A DNA stretch of 49,737 nt, from positions 1 to 49,737 of the forward strand of contig CAJYKV010000002.1 in the NCBI GenBank assembly GCA_913774955.1, read 5' to 3'. The DNA is from an uncultured Acidovorax sp. (lineage in GTDB: Bacteria; Pseudomonadota; Gammaproteobacteria; Burkholderiales; Burkholderiaceae_C). Numbering within the stretch: the first letter of the stretch is position 1; the number at the start of each line of letters is the position of its first letter. Shown piece after piece: positions 1 through 7,958 of this stretch. Made by a program: the position numbers and the translations under genes. The notes under the pieces are model-generated. The model had not been told where the DNA came from, did no database searches, and worked only from the letters and a program-made list of their open reading frames with translations.

Positions 1-39
1 GCGCCTGCGGCGCTGGTCCTTCACCACTACCTCTACTGA
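1..39 (+). CDS. Possible 3' end of a gene entering from the left
   Basis: Frame 1 is open from the first base to a TGA at 37-39 and would end a protein in a short hydrophobic tail (AALVLHHYLY). Twelve codons are too few to identify a family, and chance openness is quite possible. No start is in the window. Confidence 0.2.
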   Translation, partial: APAALVLHHYLY

Positions 40-64
40 CTCCGTATGCCTAGTCATATGCACA

Positions 65-99
65 GTCCTGTTCCTATCTCCAAAGATAAGCGACAGGAC
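65..99. other. Interrupted stem-loop in an A+T-richer leader region
   Basis: Bases 65-71 (GTCCTGT) pair perfectly with 93-99, and inside them 75-79 (TATCT) pair with 84-88, leaving a four-base loop and a 3/4-base internal loop. The stem lies in the visibly lower-GC stretch 40-240 upstream of the DUF4174 gene. It could be a terminator remnant, a structured leader or part of an unrecognised small RNA; no run of T follows it. Confidence 0.35.
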
Positions 100-285
100 G
101 GGGCCGGGGAATCAGGGGGCTATCTCAGCCACGGCAAGCTTGTACAGATTGTCCATTTTGACGTGTCGTCCAACTGGCTGCTGCAGGGGACGAGATGGAA
201 TGAAATGAACAGTGCTCCATCTCCACTGCTGGCTTATCGCCCCCGTCCGACACCCACGGCCCCCTGCCCCTCGCACACTGCCTCC

Positions 286-741
286 ATGCTCCGCCCCCAC
301 GCCACCCTCGCCGCCCTCTGCCTCGCCCTTCCCGCCGGTGCCGCCGGCGCTGGCGCCGACACCACCAACCCCCTCGACGCCGAGCGCTGGGAGACCCGCC
401 CCATCGTTGTCGTGGTGCCGCAGGACAGCGATCCCCTGCTCGTCAAGGTCCGCGCCGCCTTGAAGGAGACCGCGGCGCGCGAGGCGTTCCGGGAGCGCGA
501 CATGGCGCTTTTCACCGTCGTGGGCGGCGAGGGCCGCCGCAATGGGGAGCCGCTCGGTCCCGGGCGCACCGCGGCGATGCTGCGGGCGCTGCAGCTGGAC
601 GCCCGGGGGCCCGCCACGTTCGTCCTCGTGGGCAAGGATGGGGGCGTCAAGATGCGGGAAGAAGGCGCCGGCGTCGATCTGCAGGCGGTGTTCGACGAGA
701 TCGACCGCATGCCGATGCGGCAGCAGCAGCAGCAGCAGTAG
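286..741 (+). CDS. DUF4174 family secreted protein with a C-terminal polyglutamine
   Basis: The product is 151 residues. It opens with a signal peptide ([20 protein letters not shown]) and continues into a DUF4174 domain: [18 protein letters not shown] near the front, then GKDGGVKMR and the closing [10 protein letters not shown], the usual end of the family. Function of DUF4174 is not established. I chose ATG 286 because a signal peptide follows it immediately; the frame stays open upstream to 46 but that stretch has no family character. After the family's usual end there are six Gln codons, all CAG (721-738), so the tail probably arose by triplet slippage. The CZB-domain gene converges on it from the right with only 5 nt between stop codons. 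Confidence 0.8.
   Translation: MLRPHATLAALCLALPAGAAGAGADTTNPLDAERWETRPIVVVVPQDSDPLLVKVRAALKETAAREAFRERDMALFTVVGGEGRRNGEPLGPGRTAAMLRALQLDARGPATFVLVGKDGGVKMREEGAGVDLQAVFDEIDRMPMRQQQQQQ
721..738 (+). repeat. (CAG)6 trinucleotide repeat
   Basis: Six uninterrupted CAG codons sit directly before the TAG stop of the DUF4174 gene and encode a polyglutamine tail. Pure triplet arrays of this kind can change length by replication slippage without shifting frame. Confidence 0.9.
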
Positions 742-746
742 GGCGG

Positions 747-1328
747 TCAGCCCCGGCGTGCTCCAGGCACGGTGTCGGGGTTCGCGTCCGTGCCGGATGC
801 CGGGCCCGTGCCCGCAGCCGGCCTCCCCACCTGCACGCCCCGCGCCAGCCCGCGCTTGAGCTCCTGCAGCAGCATCACGACCTGCCGCGACGCGTGCCGG
901 CAGCTCTTGAAGGCCTGCTGCGCCAGGCGTTCGTTGCCGGCCTCGGCGTACCGCACCACGTCGGCCGCCTGCTGGTGGAAGTAGCGGTGGCGGCGCGCCA
1001 TCATGTCGAAGGCGGGCAGGTGCCCGAGGGCGGTGCGGCCCGGGCCGCGGAGCCACTGGCCGAGTTCGGAGCGGGTGTCGTCGCGGATGGCGTCGGGGCG
1101 CAGGCGTTCGTCGCGGGCGCCGTGCAGCAGCACCTGCTCCAGCCACGGCAGCCAGCGGGCCTGGCCAGCGATGGCGGCGTCGATGTCCACCTCGGCGAGG
1201 AGCCTGGCGGCCTCGTCGCTCAACAGGACCAGCTCGCTGGCCCGGCTGTCTTGGGGCAGCGAGGTCCAGTCGTCCTGCACGGGACGCCCGTCGGTCCGGG
1301 GCTGGAACAGCCGGCTGAAGAATCCCAT
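747..1328 (-). CDS. CZB (chemoreceptor zinc-binding) domain protein, zinc site degenerate
   Basis: A 193-residue soluble protein. Residues about 45-130 match the CZB four-helix fold: a helix ending QARWLPWL, then SELGQWL, then the HxxxH helix [17 protein letters not shown] domains bind zinc through three His and one Cys and occur in chemoreceptors and in DgcZ. Here the first His position is Gln56 and the Cys position is Ser87, while His114 and His118 remain, so only two of four ligands are present. The C-terminal 40 residues are low-complexity and there is no transmembrane or signalling domain. The start at 1328 gives a sensible amphipathic N-terminus ([10 protein letters not shown]). It is divergent from the monooxygenase gene. 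Confidence 0.75.
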   Translation of the reverse strand: MGFFSRLFQPRTDGRPVQDDWTSLPQDSRASELVLLSDEAARLLAEVDIDAAIAGQARWLPWLEQVLLHGARDERLRPDAIRDDTRSELGQWLRGPGRTALGHLPAFDMMARRHRYFHQQAADVVRYAEAGNERLAQQAFKSCRHASRQVVMLLQELKRGLARGVQVGRPAAGTGPASGTDANPDTVPGARRG

Positions 1329-1427
1329 GGTGGCAGACGGGGTGGAACGGAGGAGAGGTGGACCGGCGACCCGGCCATATCACCGAATACACCGTACTGT
1401 CGCGTTGGCCCCATTCTAAATGCCATC

Positions 1428-1455
1428 ATTGATTTTGAAAATTTGATAAATCAAT
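1428..1455. promoter_or_regulatory. Inverted repeat in the divergent promoter region, candidate operator
   Basis: ATTGATTT at 1428-1435 is mirrored exactly by AAATCAAT at 1448-1455, with a 12-base A+T-rich spacer. It lies in the 200-bp gap between the CZB gene (leftward from 1328) and the monooxygenase gene (rightward from about 1530), inside the most A+T-rich patch of this part of the window. An 8-12-8 dyad is typical of a dimeric regulator site. The regulator is not identifiable. Confidence 0.5.
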
Positions 1456-1529
1456 CGCAACTGCACCTTTCGCAAGGCTGCTTGACCGCATGGCCACAGC
1501 GGTTTTGGCATCGCCGCACAATGGATCGC

Positions 1530-2606
1530 ATGACTTCCACGACGATCACCGCTCCGCTGGCTCCCTCCTCTTCCGTGCCCGTTTCCTCCTCGCCGGGCGC
1601 TGCCGGTTCCGGCGGCCGCCCGGCGCTGTCGATGCTGGACCTGGTGGCGGTGCGCGAGGGCGGCAGCGTGGCCGATGCGCTGGCGCTGGCGCTGCGCACG
1701 GCGCAGCACGTGGAGGCGCTGGGCTTTCAGCGCTACTGGGTGGCCGAGCACCACAACATGCCGGGCATCGCGAGTTCGGCCACGGCCGTGCTGGTGGGTC
1801 ACATCGCGGGCGGCACGCGGACGATCCGCGTGGGTTCGGGCGGCATCATGCTGCCCAACCATGCGCCGCTGGTGGTGGCCGAGGCCTTCGGCACGCTGGC
1901 CGAGCTGTACCCGGGCCGCATCGATCTGGGCCTGGGCCGCGCGCCCGGCACCGACGGGCCGACGATGCGCGCGCTGCGCCGCGACCGCGTCGAGACCGAA
2001 GAAGACTTCCCGCGCGACGTGTCCGAACTGCAGCGGCTGCTGGGCCCCGCCCAGCCGGGCCAGCGCATCACGGCGGTGCCGGGGGCCGGCACGCAGGTGC
2101 CCATCTGGCTGCTGGGCTCCAGCCTGTTCTCCGCGCAGCTCGCGGCCGAGCGGGGGCTGCCGTACGCCTTCGCCTCGCATTTCGCGCCGCGGCTGCTGCA
2201 CCAGGCGATCGACCTGTACCGCCGGCTGTTCCGGCCGTCGGCAGCGCTTGCGCGGCCCTACGTGGCGATCGGTGTGCCGGTGATCGCGGCCGAATCCGAT
2301 GCCGAGGCCGAGTACCTGGCGAGCAGCACCTACCAGCGGGTGCTGGGCATCCTGACCGGGCGGCGCGGCCTGCTGCAGCCGCCGGTGGAGGGCTACGGGG
2401 CCCTGTTGTCGCCGCAGGAGCGCGCGGCGATCGGCGACTTCCTGGCCGCCGGCGTGGTGGGCGGGCCGGACACGGTGCGGGACGGCCTGCGCGCACTCGC
2501 CGAGGCCACGCGCGCCGACGAGTTCATGCTGGTGAGCGACGTGTTCGATCCGGCGCTGCGGCTGCGTTCGCTGGAGATCACCGCGCAGGCGCACGCGACG
2601 GTCTGA
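1530..2606 (+). CDS. LLM-class flavin-dependent oxidoreductase (luciferase-like monooxygenase)
   Basis: A 358-residue protein of the bacterial-luciferase-like TIM-barrel family, which uses reduced flavin to oxidise small substrates. Recognisable features are SMLDLV at the first strand, [13 protein letters not shown] (the family's WxAEHH signature), [14 protein letters not shown] and [16 protein letters not shown], and a C-terminal half with VPIWLLGSS. It resembles the MsnO8-type subfamily. The true substrate cannot be read from sequence. ATG 1530 and ATG 1521 are both possible; neither has a clear ribosome site, so the first ~35 Ser/Pro/Ala-rich residues are uncertain. An inverted repeat at 1428-1455 lies upstream. 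Confidence 0.85.
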   Translation: MTSTTITAPLAPSSSVPVSSSPGAAGSGGRPALSMLDLVAVREGGSVADALALALRTAQHVEALGFQRYWVAEHHNMPGIASSATAVLVGHIAGGTRTIRVGSGGIMLPNHAPLVVAEAFGTLAELYPGRIDLGLGRAPGTDGPTMRALRRDRVETEEDFPRDVSELQRLLGPAQPGQRITAVPGAGTQVPIWLLGSSLFSAQLAAERGLPYAFASHFAPRLLHQAIDLYRRLFRPSAALARPYVAIGVPVIAAESDAEAEYLASSTYQRVLGILTGRRGLLQPPVEGYGALLSPQERAAIGDFLAAGVVGGPDTVRDGLRALAEATRADEFMLVSDVFDPALRLRSLEITAQAHATV

Positions 2607-2693
2607 CACCGGCAGCGGCTACCATCGTGGCCGGCGCGGCCCTGGCGGGGTGCGCCCCTCCGATCGACCGCCTCCTCCTCCGACGATTCCCGC

Positions 2694-3929
2694 ATGCCCG
2701 CGTTTTCTTTCGAAGCCCTGGACGCCCAGGGGCAGACCCGCAAAGGCACCCTCGAAGCCGACAACGCCAAGGCCGCCCGCAGCCTGCTGCGCGCACAGGC
2801 GCTGGTGCCGCTGGCGGTGGAGGCGCTCGGCGCCGGCCAGGGCACGGCGACCGGCGGCAGCGTAACGGCGGGGCAGCGGCTGTTCACGCGCCCCGTGTTC
2901 GGCACGACCGCGCTCGCGGTGTGGACGCGCCAGCTCTCGGGGCTCGTCTCCTCCGGGTTGCCGCTCGAACGCGCGCTCACCGCGCTCGCGGATGAATCGG
3001 ACGACGACCGCCAGCGCCACCTGGTCGCGACGCTGCGGGCCGAGGTGAACGCGGGCTCCACGTTCGCACGCGCGCTGTCGGCGCATCCGCGCGAGTTCTC
3101 GTCCATCTACTGCGCGGTGATCGGCGCGGGCGAATCCAGCGGCCACCTGGGCCTGGTACTGGAGCGGCTGGCCGATGACCTGGAAGAGCGCCAGGCGCTG
3201 CGCGCCAAGCTGATCGGCGCCTCGCTCTATCCGGCGATCGTGACGGTGATCGCCATCGTGATCGTGCTCTTCCTGGTGGGCTACGTGGTGCCGCAGGTGG
3301 CAGCCGTGTTCGCGGGCAGCAAGCGCGCGCTGCCGTTCCTCACGGTGGCGATGCTGGCGCTGTCCGACGCGGTGCGCGACTACGGCTGGGCGGGGCTCGG
3401 GGTGCTGGTGGCGGCGGTGGTGGCGGGCCGCTCGGCGCTGGCGCGGCCGCAGCTGCGCGAACGCTTCGATGCCGCCTGGCTGGGCCTGCCCGTGGTGGGC
3501 CGGCTTTCGCGCGGCTACAACGCGGCCCGTTTCACGGGCACGCTGTCGATCCTCGCGGGCGCGGGCGTGCCGATCCTGAAGGCGCTGCAGGCCGCCGCCG
3601 AGACGCTGGACAACCGCGCGATGCGCGCCGATGCGCTCGATGCCCTGGTGCTGGTGCGCGAGGGCGCGCCTCTCGCCTCCGCGCTGGCGCAGAAAAAGCG
3701 CTTCCCCGGGCTGGTGTCGATGTTCGCGCGCCTGGGCGAGCAGACGGGGCAGTTGCCGCTAATGCTGCAGCGTGCGGCCACGCAGCTCTCGGCCGAAGTG
3801 CAGCGCCGCGCGATGCAGCTGGCCACCATCCTGGAGCCGCTGCTCATCGTGGCCATGGGCGGGATCGTGATGCTCATCGTGCTGGCCGTGCTGATGCCCA
3901 TCATCCAGCTCAACCAGTTCGTGAAGTAG
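2694..3929 (+). CDS. gspF: Type II secretion inner-membrane protein GspF
   Basis: A 411-residue GspF/PilC-family protein: the platform protein of the type II secretion system in the inner membrane, contacting the ATPase GspE. It starts with the typical [18 protein letters not shown], carries two repeated cytoplasmic helical domains (the first with [19 protein letters not shown], the second with [17 protein letters not shown]), and membrane segments near residues 177-200, 225-243 and 380-403. Length is normal for GspF. No other gsp gene lies in the window, so it is either detached from the main cluster or that cluster lies elsewhere. It starts 88 bp after the monooxygenase stop. GspF rather than PilC is favoured by the N-terminus. 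Confidence 0.88.
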   Translation: MPAFSFEALDAQGQTRKGTLEADNAKAARSLLRAQALVPLAVEALGAGQGTATGGSVTAGQRLFTRPVFGTTALAVWTRQLSGLVSSGLPLERALTALADESDDDRQRHLVATLRAEVNAGSTFARALSAHPREFSSIYCAVIGAGESSGHLGLVLERLADDLEERQALRAKLIGASLYPAIVTVIAIVIVLFLVGYVVPQVAAVFAGSKRALPFLTVAMLALSDAVRDYGWAGLGVLVAAVVAGRSALARPQLRERFDAAWLGLPVVGRLSRGYNAARFTGTLSILAGAGVPILKALQAAAETLDNRAMRADALDALVLVREGAPLASALAQKKRFPGLVSMFARLGEQTGQLPLMLQRAATQLSAEVQRRAMQLATILEPLLIVAMGGIVMLIVLAVLMPIIQLNQFVK

Positions 3930-4032
3930 GCGGCGGCCCGGAGCGTGGCCCGGGCGCACCAGCTGTCGCCGAACTTACACCGCAAACGGCTCGGCCTCGA
4001 CAGGATGGGGGCTTCTCCCTGACCTGTCTGGA

Positions 4033-5211
4033 ATGGCCATGCCCCTGATCACCGGTTCCTCCTTCCTCCGCCGCGCCGCGGCACCCCTGGCCCTGGCGGC
4101 CGCGATGGCCCTGGCGGGCTGCGGAGGCTCCAGCGGCCTCGGCACCGATGCGCCAGGCCGGCTCGTGAGCCAGTCGGCGCTGGACGGCGCAGCTACGCTT
4201 CCGGATGCCGGCGAGCAGTTCCGCATCCTCTACCAGTCCACGGACGGCGTCACGGGCAAGGGCACGGTACAGGTGTCGGGCGCAGTGTTTTTCCCCAAGA
4301 CGCCGCGGCCTGCCGGCGGATGGCCGGTGGTGGCCTGGGCGCACGGCACCACGGGGGTCGGCGACGCCTGCGCGCCCTCGGCCAACCCGCGCTCGGCACG
4401 CGACACGGCCTACCTGGGCGCGTGGCTGCGCGAAGGCTTCGTGGTGGTCGCGACCGACTACCAGGGCCTGGGCACGCCCGGCCCGCACCCGTACCTGCAC
4501 ACCCGCGCCCAGGCCTACAGCATGCTGGACGCGGTGCGCGCGGCGCTCACGCTGCCGGGCGTCGCCAACCAGGTGGTTCTGGTGGGCCAGTCGCAGGGCG
4601 GCGGTGCGGCCTTCGGTACGGCCGGCCTCGCCTCCAGCTATGCGCCGGACGTGAAGGTGCTCGGCACGGTGGCCACCGGCACGCCGTACCTGGTGAGCAG
4701 CGCGTCCCCGGACCAGGGCTATTCGGACCGCATCGCGCCGCAGGTCGCCTATGCGATGTACACCGTGGTGACGGCGAAGCTGGTGCAGCCGGGTTTCGAC
4801 CCGTCCACGGTTTTCCTGCCCGCCGCGATGCCGGCACTCGACGCCTCGGCGGAAGCCTGCGTGACGCCGCTGTTCTCGCGGCTGGTGAGCGAAGGCCGCA
4901 CCGAGCGCAACACCTACCAGCCGGGCGGCCAGAAGCGCCTGTTCGAGCTCGTCGCACCGGTCACCGCCTATGCCACGCTCAAGCTCGACCAGCCGGTGTT
5001 CATGGGCATCGGCGGCAAGGACGTGGACGTGCCCACCGCCATGCAGCAGGCCCTGGTGCGCGACGCTTGCCAGGCCGGCTCGCGTATCGACGCGCATGTC
5101 TACGCCGACATGGACCACAGCGGCACGGTGAACGCCTCGCTGCAGGACTCGCTGCCCTTCGTGCGCAACCTGCTGGCGGGCAAGGCCGTGCCGTCCACCT
5201 GCGGCCAGTGA
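4033..5211 (+). CDS. Secretory lipase family alpha/beta hydrolase, lipoprotein
   Basis: A 392-residue protein with a lipoprotein signal peptide ending in lipobox LAGC (Cys30). The body matches the secretory lipase family: AWAHGTTGVGDACAPS around the oxyanion region, VVATDYQGLGTPGPHPYL, and the nucleophile elbow GQSQG with Ser187. Acid and base candidates are Asp330 or Asp332 (GGKDVDVP) and His362 (DMDHSG), so the triad looks complete. It probably hydrolyses esters or lipids at the cell surface or periplasm. It lies 103 bp downstream of gspF; whether it is a type II substrate is speculation, because a lipid anchor would normally retain it. Confidence 0.82.
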   Translation: MAMPLITGSSFLRRAAAPLALAAAMALAGCGGSSGLGTDAPGRLVSQSALDGAATLPDAGEQFRILYQSTDGVTGKGTVQVSGAVFFPKTPRPAGGWPVVAWAHGTTGVGDACAPSANPRSARDTAYLGAWLREGFVVVATDYQGLGTPGPHPYLHTRAQAYSMLDAVRAALTLPGVANQVVLVGQSQGGGAAFGTAGLASSYAPDVKVLGTVATGTPYLVSSASPDQGYSDRIAPQVAYAMYTVVTAKLVQPGFDPSTVFLPAAMPALDASAEACVTPLFSRLVSEGRTERNTYQPGGQKRLFELVAPVTAYATLKLDQPVFMGIGGKDVDVPTAMQQALVRDACQAGSRIDAHVYADMDHSGTVNASLQDSLPFVRNLLAGKAVPSTCGQ

Positions 5212-5236
5212 GAGCTGCTCTCGGCCCGCGGGGCGG

Positions 5237-5263
5237 CTGACAGGCGCGTGCAGCGCGTACCAT
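5237..5263 (+). promoter_or_regulatory. Weak sigma70-like promoter candidate before the 5'-nucleotidase
   Basis: CTGACA (5237-5242) and TACCAT (5258-5263) resemble -35 and -10 hexamers, but the 15-bp spacing is short. They precede the nucleotidase start at 5305 by about 40 bp. Confidence 0.3.
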
Positions 5264-5304
5264 GGCGGGCGCTGCAGCTTTTCTTCCTTCCTTCCTGACG
5301 CCCG

Positions 5305-6249
5305 ATGCCCGCCACCCTGGACGACAAGCTCGTCGTCGCGATCTCCTCCCGCGCACTCTTCGACTTCGAGGAAGAGAACCGCCTGTTCGAATCCGGCGAC
5401 GAGGCCGCCTACATGCGCCGCCAGCTGGAGCTGGTGCAGCAGCCGGCGCGCGCAGGCATCGCCTTTCCGCTGGTGCGCAAGCTGCTCGGCTTCAACACCG
5501 CGCAGGCGCAGCGCGTGGAGGTGGTGGTGCTGTCGCGCAACGACCCGGCCAGCGGCATGCGGGTGTTCGCGTCAGCTCACGCGGCGGGCATGCACGTCGA
5601 GCGCGGCGTGTTCACGCGCGGGCGCGATCCGTTCGCCTACCTGCGACCGCTGGGCGCGCACCTGTTCCTGTCGGCCAACGAGAAGGACGTGCAGCAGGCG
5701 CTGAACATGGGCTTCCCCGCGGCGCGGGTGATGACCGACTCCACGCCCGCAGGCGACCGCTATCCGCACGAGGTGCGCATCGCGTTCGACGGCGACGCGG
5801 TGCTGTTCTCCGACGAGGCCGAGCGCATCTACCAGCAGGGCGGCCTGCCGGCCTTCCACGAGCACGAGGTGACCAAGGCGGCCCTGCCGCTGGCCGGCGG
5901 CCCGTTCAAGCCGCTGCTCGCCGCGCTGCACCGGCTGCAGCAGCAGGCCGATGCGTCCGAGACGATGCGCATCCGCACCGCGCTGGTCACGGCGCGCAGC
6001 GCCCCGGCGCACGAGCGTGCCGTGCGCACGCTGCTGGACTGGGGCATCACGGTGGACGAAGCGATGTTCCTCGGCGGGTTGGAGAAGGGTCCGTTCCTGC
6101 GCGAGTTCGAGCCGGATTTCTTCTTCGACGACCAGCGCAGCCACGTGGCCTCGGCCGCGCGGCACGTGCCGGCCGGCCATGTGAGCGCGGGCATCGCGAA
6201 TCTGCTGCGGAGCGAGGAACCTCCGGCGCCCGGCGCCATCCCACCCTGA
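5305..6249 (+). CDS. 5'-nucleotidase, cytosolic cN-I type
   Basis: A 314-residue protein matching the 5_nucleotid (cN-I-like) family that dephosphorylates nucleoside monophosphates. Typical segments are LVVAISSRALFDFEEENR at the N-terminus, VEVVVLSRNDPASGMRVF, AHLFLSANEKDVQQAL, then IAFDGDAVLFSDEAE, which holds the DxD-like acidic motif, and EKGPFLREFEPDFFFDDQ near the end. No signal peptide, so cytoplasmic. The last base of its TGA is the first base of the next gene's ATG (TGATG at 6247-6251), so the downstream EF-hand gene is probably translationally coupled. Confidence 0.85.
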   Translation: MPATLDDKLVVAISSRALFDFEEENRLFESGDEAAYMRRQLELVQQPARAGIAFPLVRKLLGFNTAQAQRVEVVVLSRNDPASGMRVFASAHAAGMHVERGVFTRGRDPFAYLRPLGAHLFLSANEKDVQQALNMGFPAARVMTDSTPAGDRYPHEVRIAFDGDAVLFSDEAERIYQQGGLPAFHEHEVTKAALPLAGGPFKPLLAALHRLQQQADASETMRIRTALVTARSAPAHERAVRTLLDWGITVDEAMFLGGLEKGPFLREFEPDFFFDDQRSHVASAARHVPAGHVSAGIANLLRSEEPPAPGAIPP

Positions 6250-6728
6250 TGCGCATCCCCACCCGACCGCATCCCGCCGCCGCCCTGCGCCGGCACCTGC
6301 CCGCCCTGGTGCTCGGCCTGGCCGCCACCGCCGCCGCGTGGGCGGCCCTGTCCTCTCCCGCTTCCGCGACGGAGGCGTCGCCGAAAGCCGCGGCCAAGGC
6401 ACCGACCGCCGCCGCGGCCCCGGCGGAGCCAGCGGCCAGCCAGCCGCTCAGCAAGGGCGAACTCAAGGCGATCCGTGAATTCCACATGCTGGATTTCAAC
6501 GGCGACGGCAAACTGAGCCGCAAGGAAGTGGCCATCGTGCCCAAGGTGGCGGCTGCCTTCGACGACGCCGATACCAACCACGACGGCTACGTGACGCTCG
6601 ACGAAGTGCGCGCCTACGCCGTCAAGTACCGCGCGGAGCGCGACCGCACCAAGGCTGCGGCTGCGGCGACGACGGCCTCCGCGCCGGTGGCCGCGCCCAA
6701 GGGGGCGGCGAAGCCCCTGCCGCAGTGA
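6249..6728 (+). CDS. Exported EF-hand calcium-binding protein
   Basis: A 159-residue protein with an N-terminal signal peptide (hydrophobic about residues 16-33, likely cleavage after ASA at 38-40), an Ala/Pro/Lys-rich linker, then two canonical EF-hand loops. The first loop is residues 82-93 (DFNGDGKLSRKE) and the second 108-119 (DTNHDGYVTLDE); both keep Asp1, Asn3, Asp5, Gly6 and Glu12, so calcium binding is expected. The tail is again Ala/Pro/Lys-rich. It was missed by a simple start search because its ATG overlaps the nucleotidase stop. Role unknown; pairing with the nucleotidase may only reflect operon structure. Confidence 0.82.
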   Translation: MRIPTRPHPAAALRRHLPALVLGLAATAAAWAALSSPASATEASPKAAAKAPTAAAAPAEPAASQPLSKGELKAIREFHMLDFNGDGKLSRKEVAIVPKVAAAFDDADTNHDGYVTLDEVRAYAVKYRAERDRTKAAAAATTASAPVAAPKGAAKPLPQ

Positions 6729-6737
6729 TCCGCGCTT

Positions 6738-7175
6738 TCAGGCCCCGCCCGTGCGCTTGACCTTCGGATCCGAATAGGTGAGCGGCTGGTTCTTCTGGTC
6801 GCGGGCCATCTGGTCCTGCGGGTTGTTCTTGTTGAGCTCCTGCGCCATCTCCACGGCCGAGCCGCTCGCGCGCCACATCGACTGGATGAACTCCAGCAGC
6901 TGCTTGTAGATGGGCTCGGGCGGCGGCTCCTTGGCCTTCTCGGCCTCCTCCTTGGCCTTCTTCTCGACCTCGGTCCAGTCGCGGTTCGACAGGTCCTTGT
7001 CGGACGGCTTGTCCGGCTCGCGGATCGTGACGCCCTCGCCCAGGCGGTCGGCGGATTCAACCGGCATCACCCCGCTGACGGGCCTGACCGGCACCGCGCC
7101 GGAGGCGCCGGTGGAATACAAATCGGCGCCCTGAGGACGCCAGTTCGGCGATCGGTCGACAGGTGGCATTTGCAT
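6738..7175 (-). CDS. Conserved hypothetical protein with charged coiled-coil segment
   Basis: A 145-residue protein with no family that I recognise. ATG 7175 gives MQMPPVDRSPNWRP; the frame stays open upstream to 7247, but that part lies in low-GC DNA and looks non-coding. Residues about 60-90 are very rich in Lys and Glu (EVEKKAKEEAEKAKE) and probably form a helix, followed by YKQLLEFIQSMWRASGSAVEMAQEL, another amphipathic helix. There is no signal peptide or membrane segment. It converges with the EF-hand gene, 9 nt apart. The composition could suit a secreted or surface-associated helper protein, but that is speculation. Confidence 0.6.
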   Translation of the reverse strand: MQMPPVDRSPNWRPQGADLYSTGASGAVPVRPVSGVMPVESADRLGEGVTIREPDKPSDKDLSNRDWTEVEKKAKEEAEKAKEPPPEPIYKQLLEFIQSMWRASGSAVEMAQELNKNNPQDQMARDQKNQPLTYSDPKVKRTGGA

Positions 7176-7272
7176 GGCAGGTTTCCGTAGGGTTGGCGAG
7201 GAACGAGCGGGCGGAGTTACTCCCGTCTCGTACATCCATAACGGCAAAAAAAAGGGGGGATTAAGGCCTTTT

Positions 7273-7288
7273 TTCGCCTTTCGGCGAA
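7273..7288. terminator. Small GAAA-loop hairpin downstream of the DUF1854 gene
   Basis: TTCGCC (7273-7278) pairs with GGCGAA (7283-7288) around a four-base loop, GAAA on the minus strand. It lies about 90 nt past the DUF1854 stop, within an A+T-rich gap that also contains AAGGCCTT and an eight-T run on the minus strand (7246-7253). It may end the leftward cyanophycin-associated transcript, though the T-run is some 20 nt beyond the stem. Nothing else is seen in the 200-bp gap. Confidence 0.4.
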
Positions 7289-7377
7289 TTTAAGGGTTTT
7301 CACCTACTTCTTCCAGACCCTCGCCTCCGCCCTTCCCCGGCAGCCTGCCTGCGGCCCCGTAACCCGGCCCTGGGCCC

Positions 7378-7872
7378 TCAGAGGAACCGTTCCAGCAACC
7401 GGCGGGAGGCCCGGTCGAGCGCCGCCACGTCGGGCACGCGGAACTGCACGCCGTCGGCCGACGCGATCAACAGCGCGCTGCGGCTGCCCAGGCGGCGGAT
7501 GTCCTCCTCCCCCTTGAGCACCAGCTTCGCCGGGCCCCGGTCGGTCTCCAGCGTCCAGGTGCTGGGCGTGGTGAAGCTCGACACCGCTTCGATGCGCGTG
7601 ATAGTGGGCACGAACTCACGCGCAGCCAGCTCGTCTTCGATCAGCGCGCGCAGGGCCGGCTCGACACGGTCCAGCCGGTCGATCCAGAGCAATTCGTGGC
7701 CGTGCTGGCCGACGAGAGAGAGCCCCTCGCCGGGCGCCGCGATCGGGAAGGCCCTTACCGGGGTGACGGCCTCATGCACCGTGCCGTCGGCCAGCGTGAG
7801 CACCAGCCGGCCATGGGTGTCGCGCTGCAGGCCGAAAGTGGGGAAAGCGGGAGCGGCGGAGGTGGAGGTCAT
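7378..7872 (-). CDS. DUF1854 protein, cyanophycin-metabolism associated
   Basis: A 164-residue protein of the DUF1854 family. Features are LADGTVHEAVTPVRAFPIAAPGEG, then GHELLWIDRLDRVEP, EDELAAREFVPTITRI, TPSTWTLETDRGP and KGEEDIRRLG. As I recall, the NCBI family name for this type is cyanophycin metabolism-associated DUF1854 protein, and here it is indeed next to both cyanophycin synthetase genes. The biochemical role is unknown. Its ATG overlaps the TGA of a 29-codon ORF (ATGA at 7872-7869), and no good ribosome site is visible, so its translation probably depends on ribosomes arriving from upstream. Confidence 0.82.
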   Translation of the reverse strand: MTSTSAAPAFPTFGLQRDTHGRLVLTLADGTVHEAVTPVRAFPIAAPGEGLSLVGQHGHELLWIDRLDRVEPALRALIEDELAAREFVPTITRIEAVSSFTTPSTWTLETDRGPAKLVLKGEEDIRRLGSRSALLIASADGVQFRVPDVAALDRASRRLLERFL

Positions 7873-7958
7873 CGGTCGGAGGCGCGCGCGGCGCCGGCAG
7901 CGAGGGGGGCGGAAGACGGGGAGGCGGCGGGCCGCATCAGGGGCAAAGTCAGGCTCAT
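7869..7958 (-). CDS. 29-codon mini-ORF linking the ABC gene and DUF1854 gene
   Basis: The ATG overlaps the TGA of the ABC gene (ATGA at 7958-7955) and its TGA overlaps the ATG of the DUF1854 gene (ATGA at 7872-7869). The peptide would be MSLTLPLMRPAASPSSAPLA and nine more residues, with no recognisable domain. It may serve purely to carry translation across the 82-nt gap, or be a small protein, or be chance. Confidence 0.35.
   Translation of the reverse strand: MSLTLPLMRPAASPSSAPLAAGAARASDR

Noticed and set aside
46-285. N-terminal extension of the DUF4174 gene from ATG 46.
   Set aside because: The region has different composition and a signal peptide begins immediately at ATG 286, so the extension is not likely to be translated.
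4033-5211. Idea that the lipase and GspF form a dedicated secretion unit.
   Set aside because: The lipase has a lipid-attachment Cys and a 103-bp gap from gspF, and no other secretion gene is present, so adjacency alone is too weak.
7246-7253. Run of eight A residues followed by six G, considered as a frameshift or phase-variation tract.
   Set aside because: It is outside any supported gene and is more simply part of an intergenic T-run on the minus strand.
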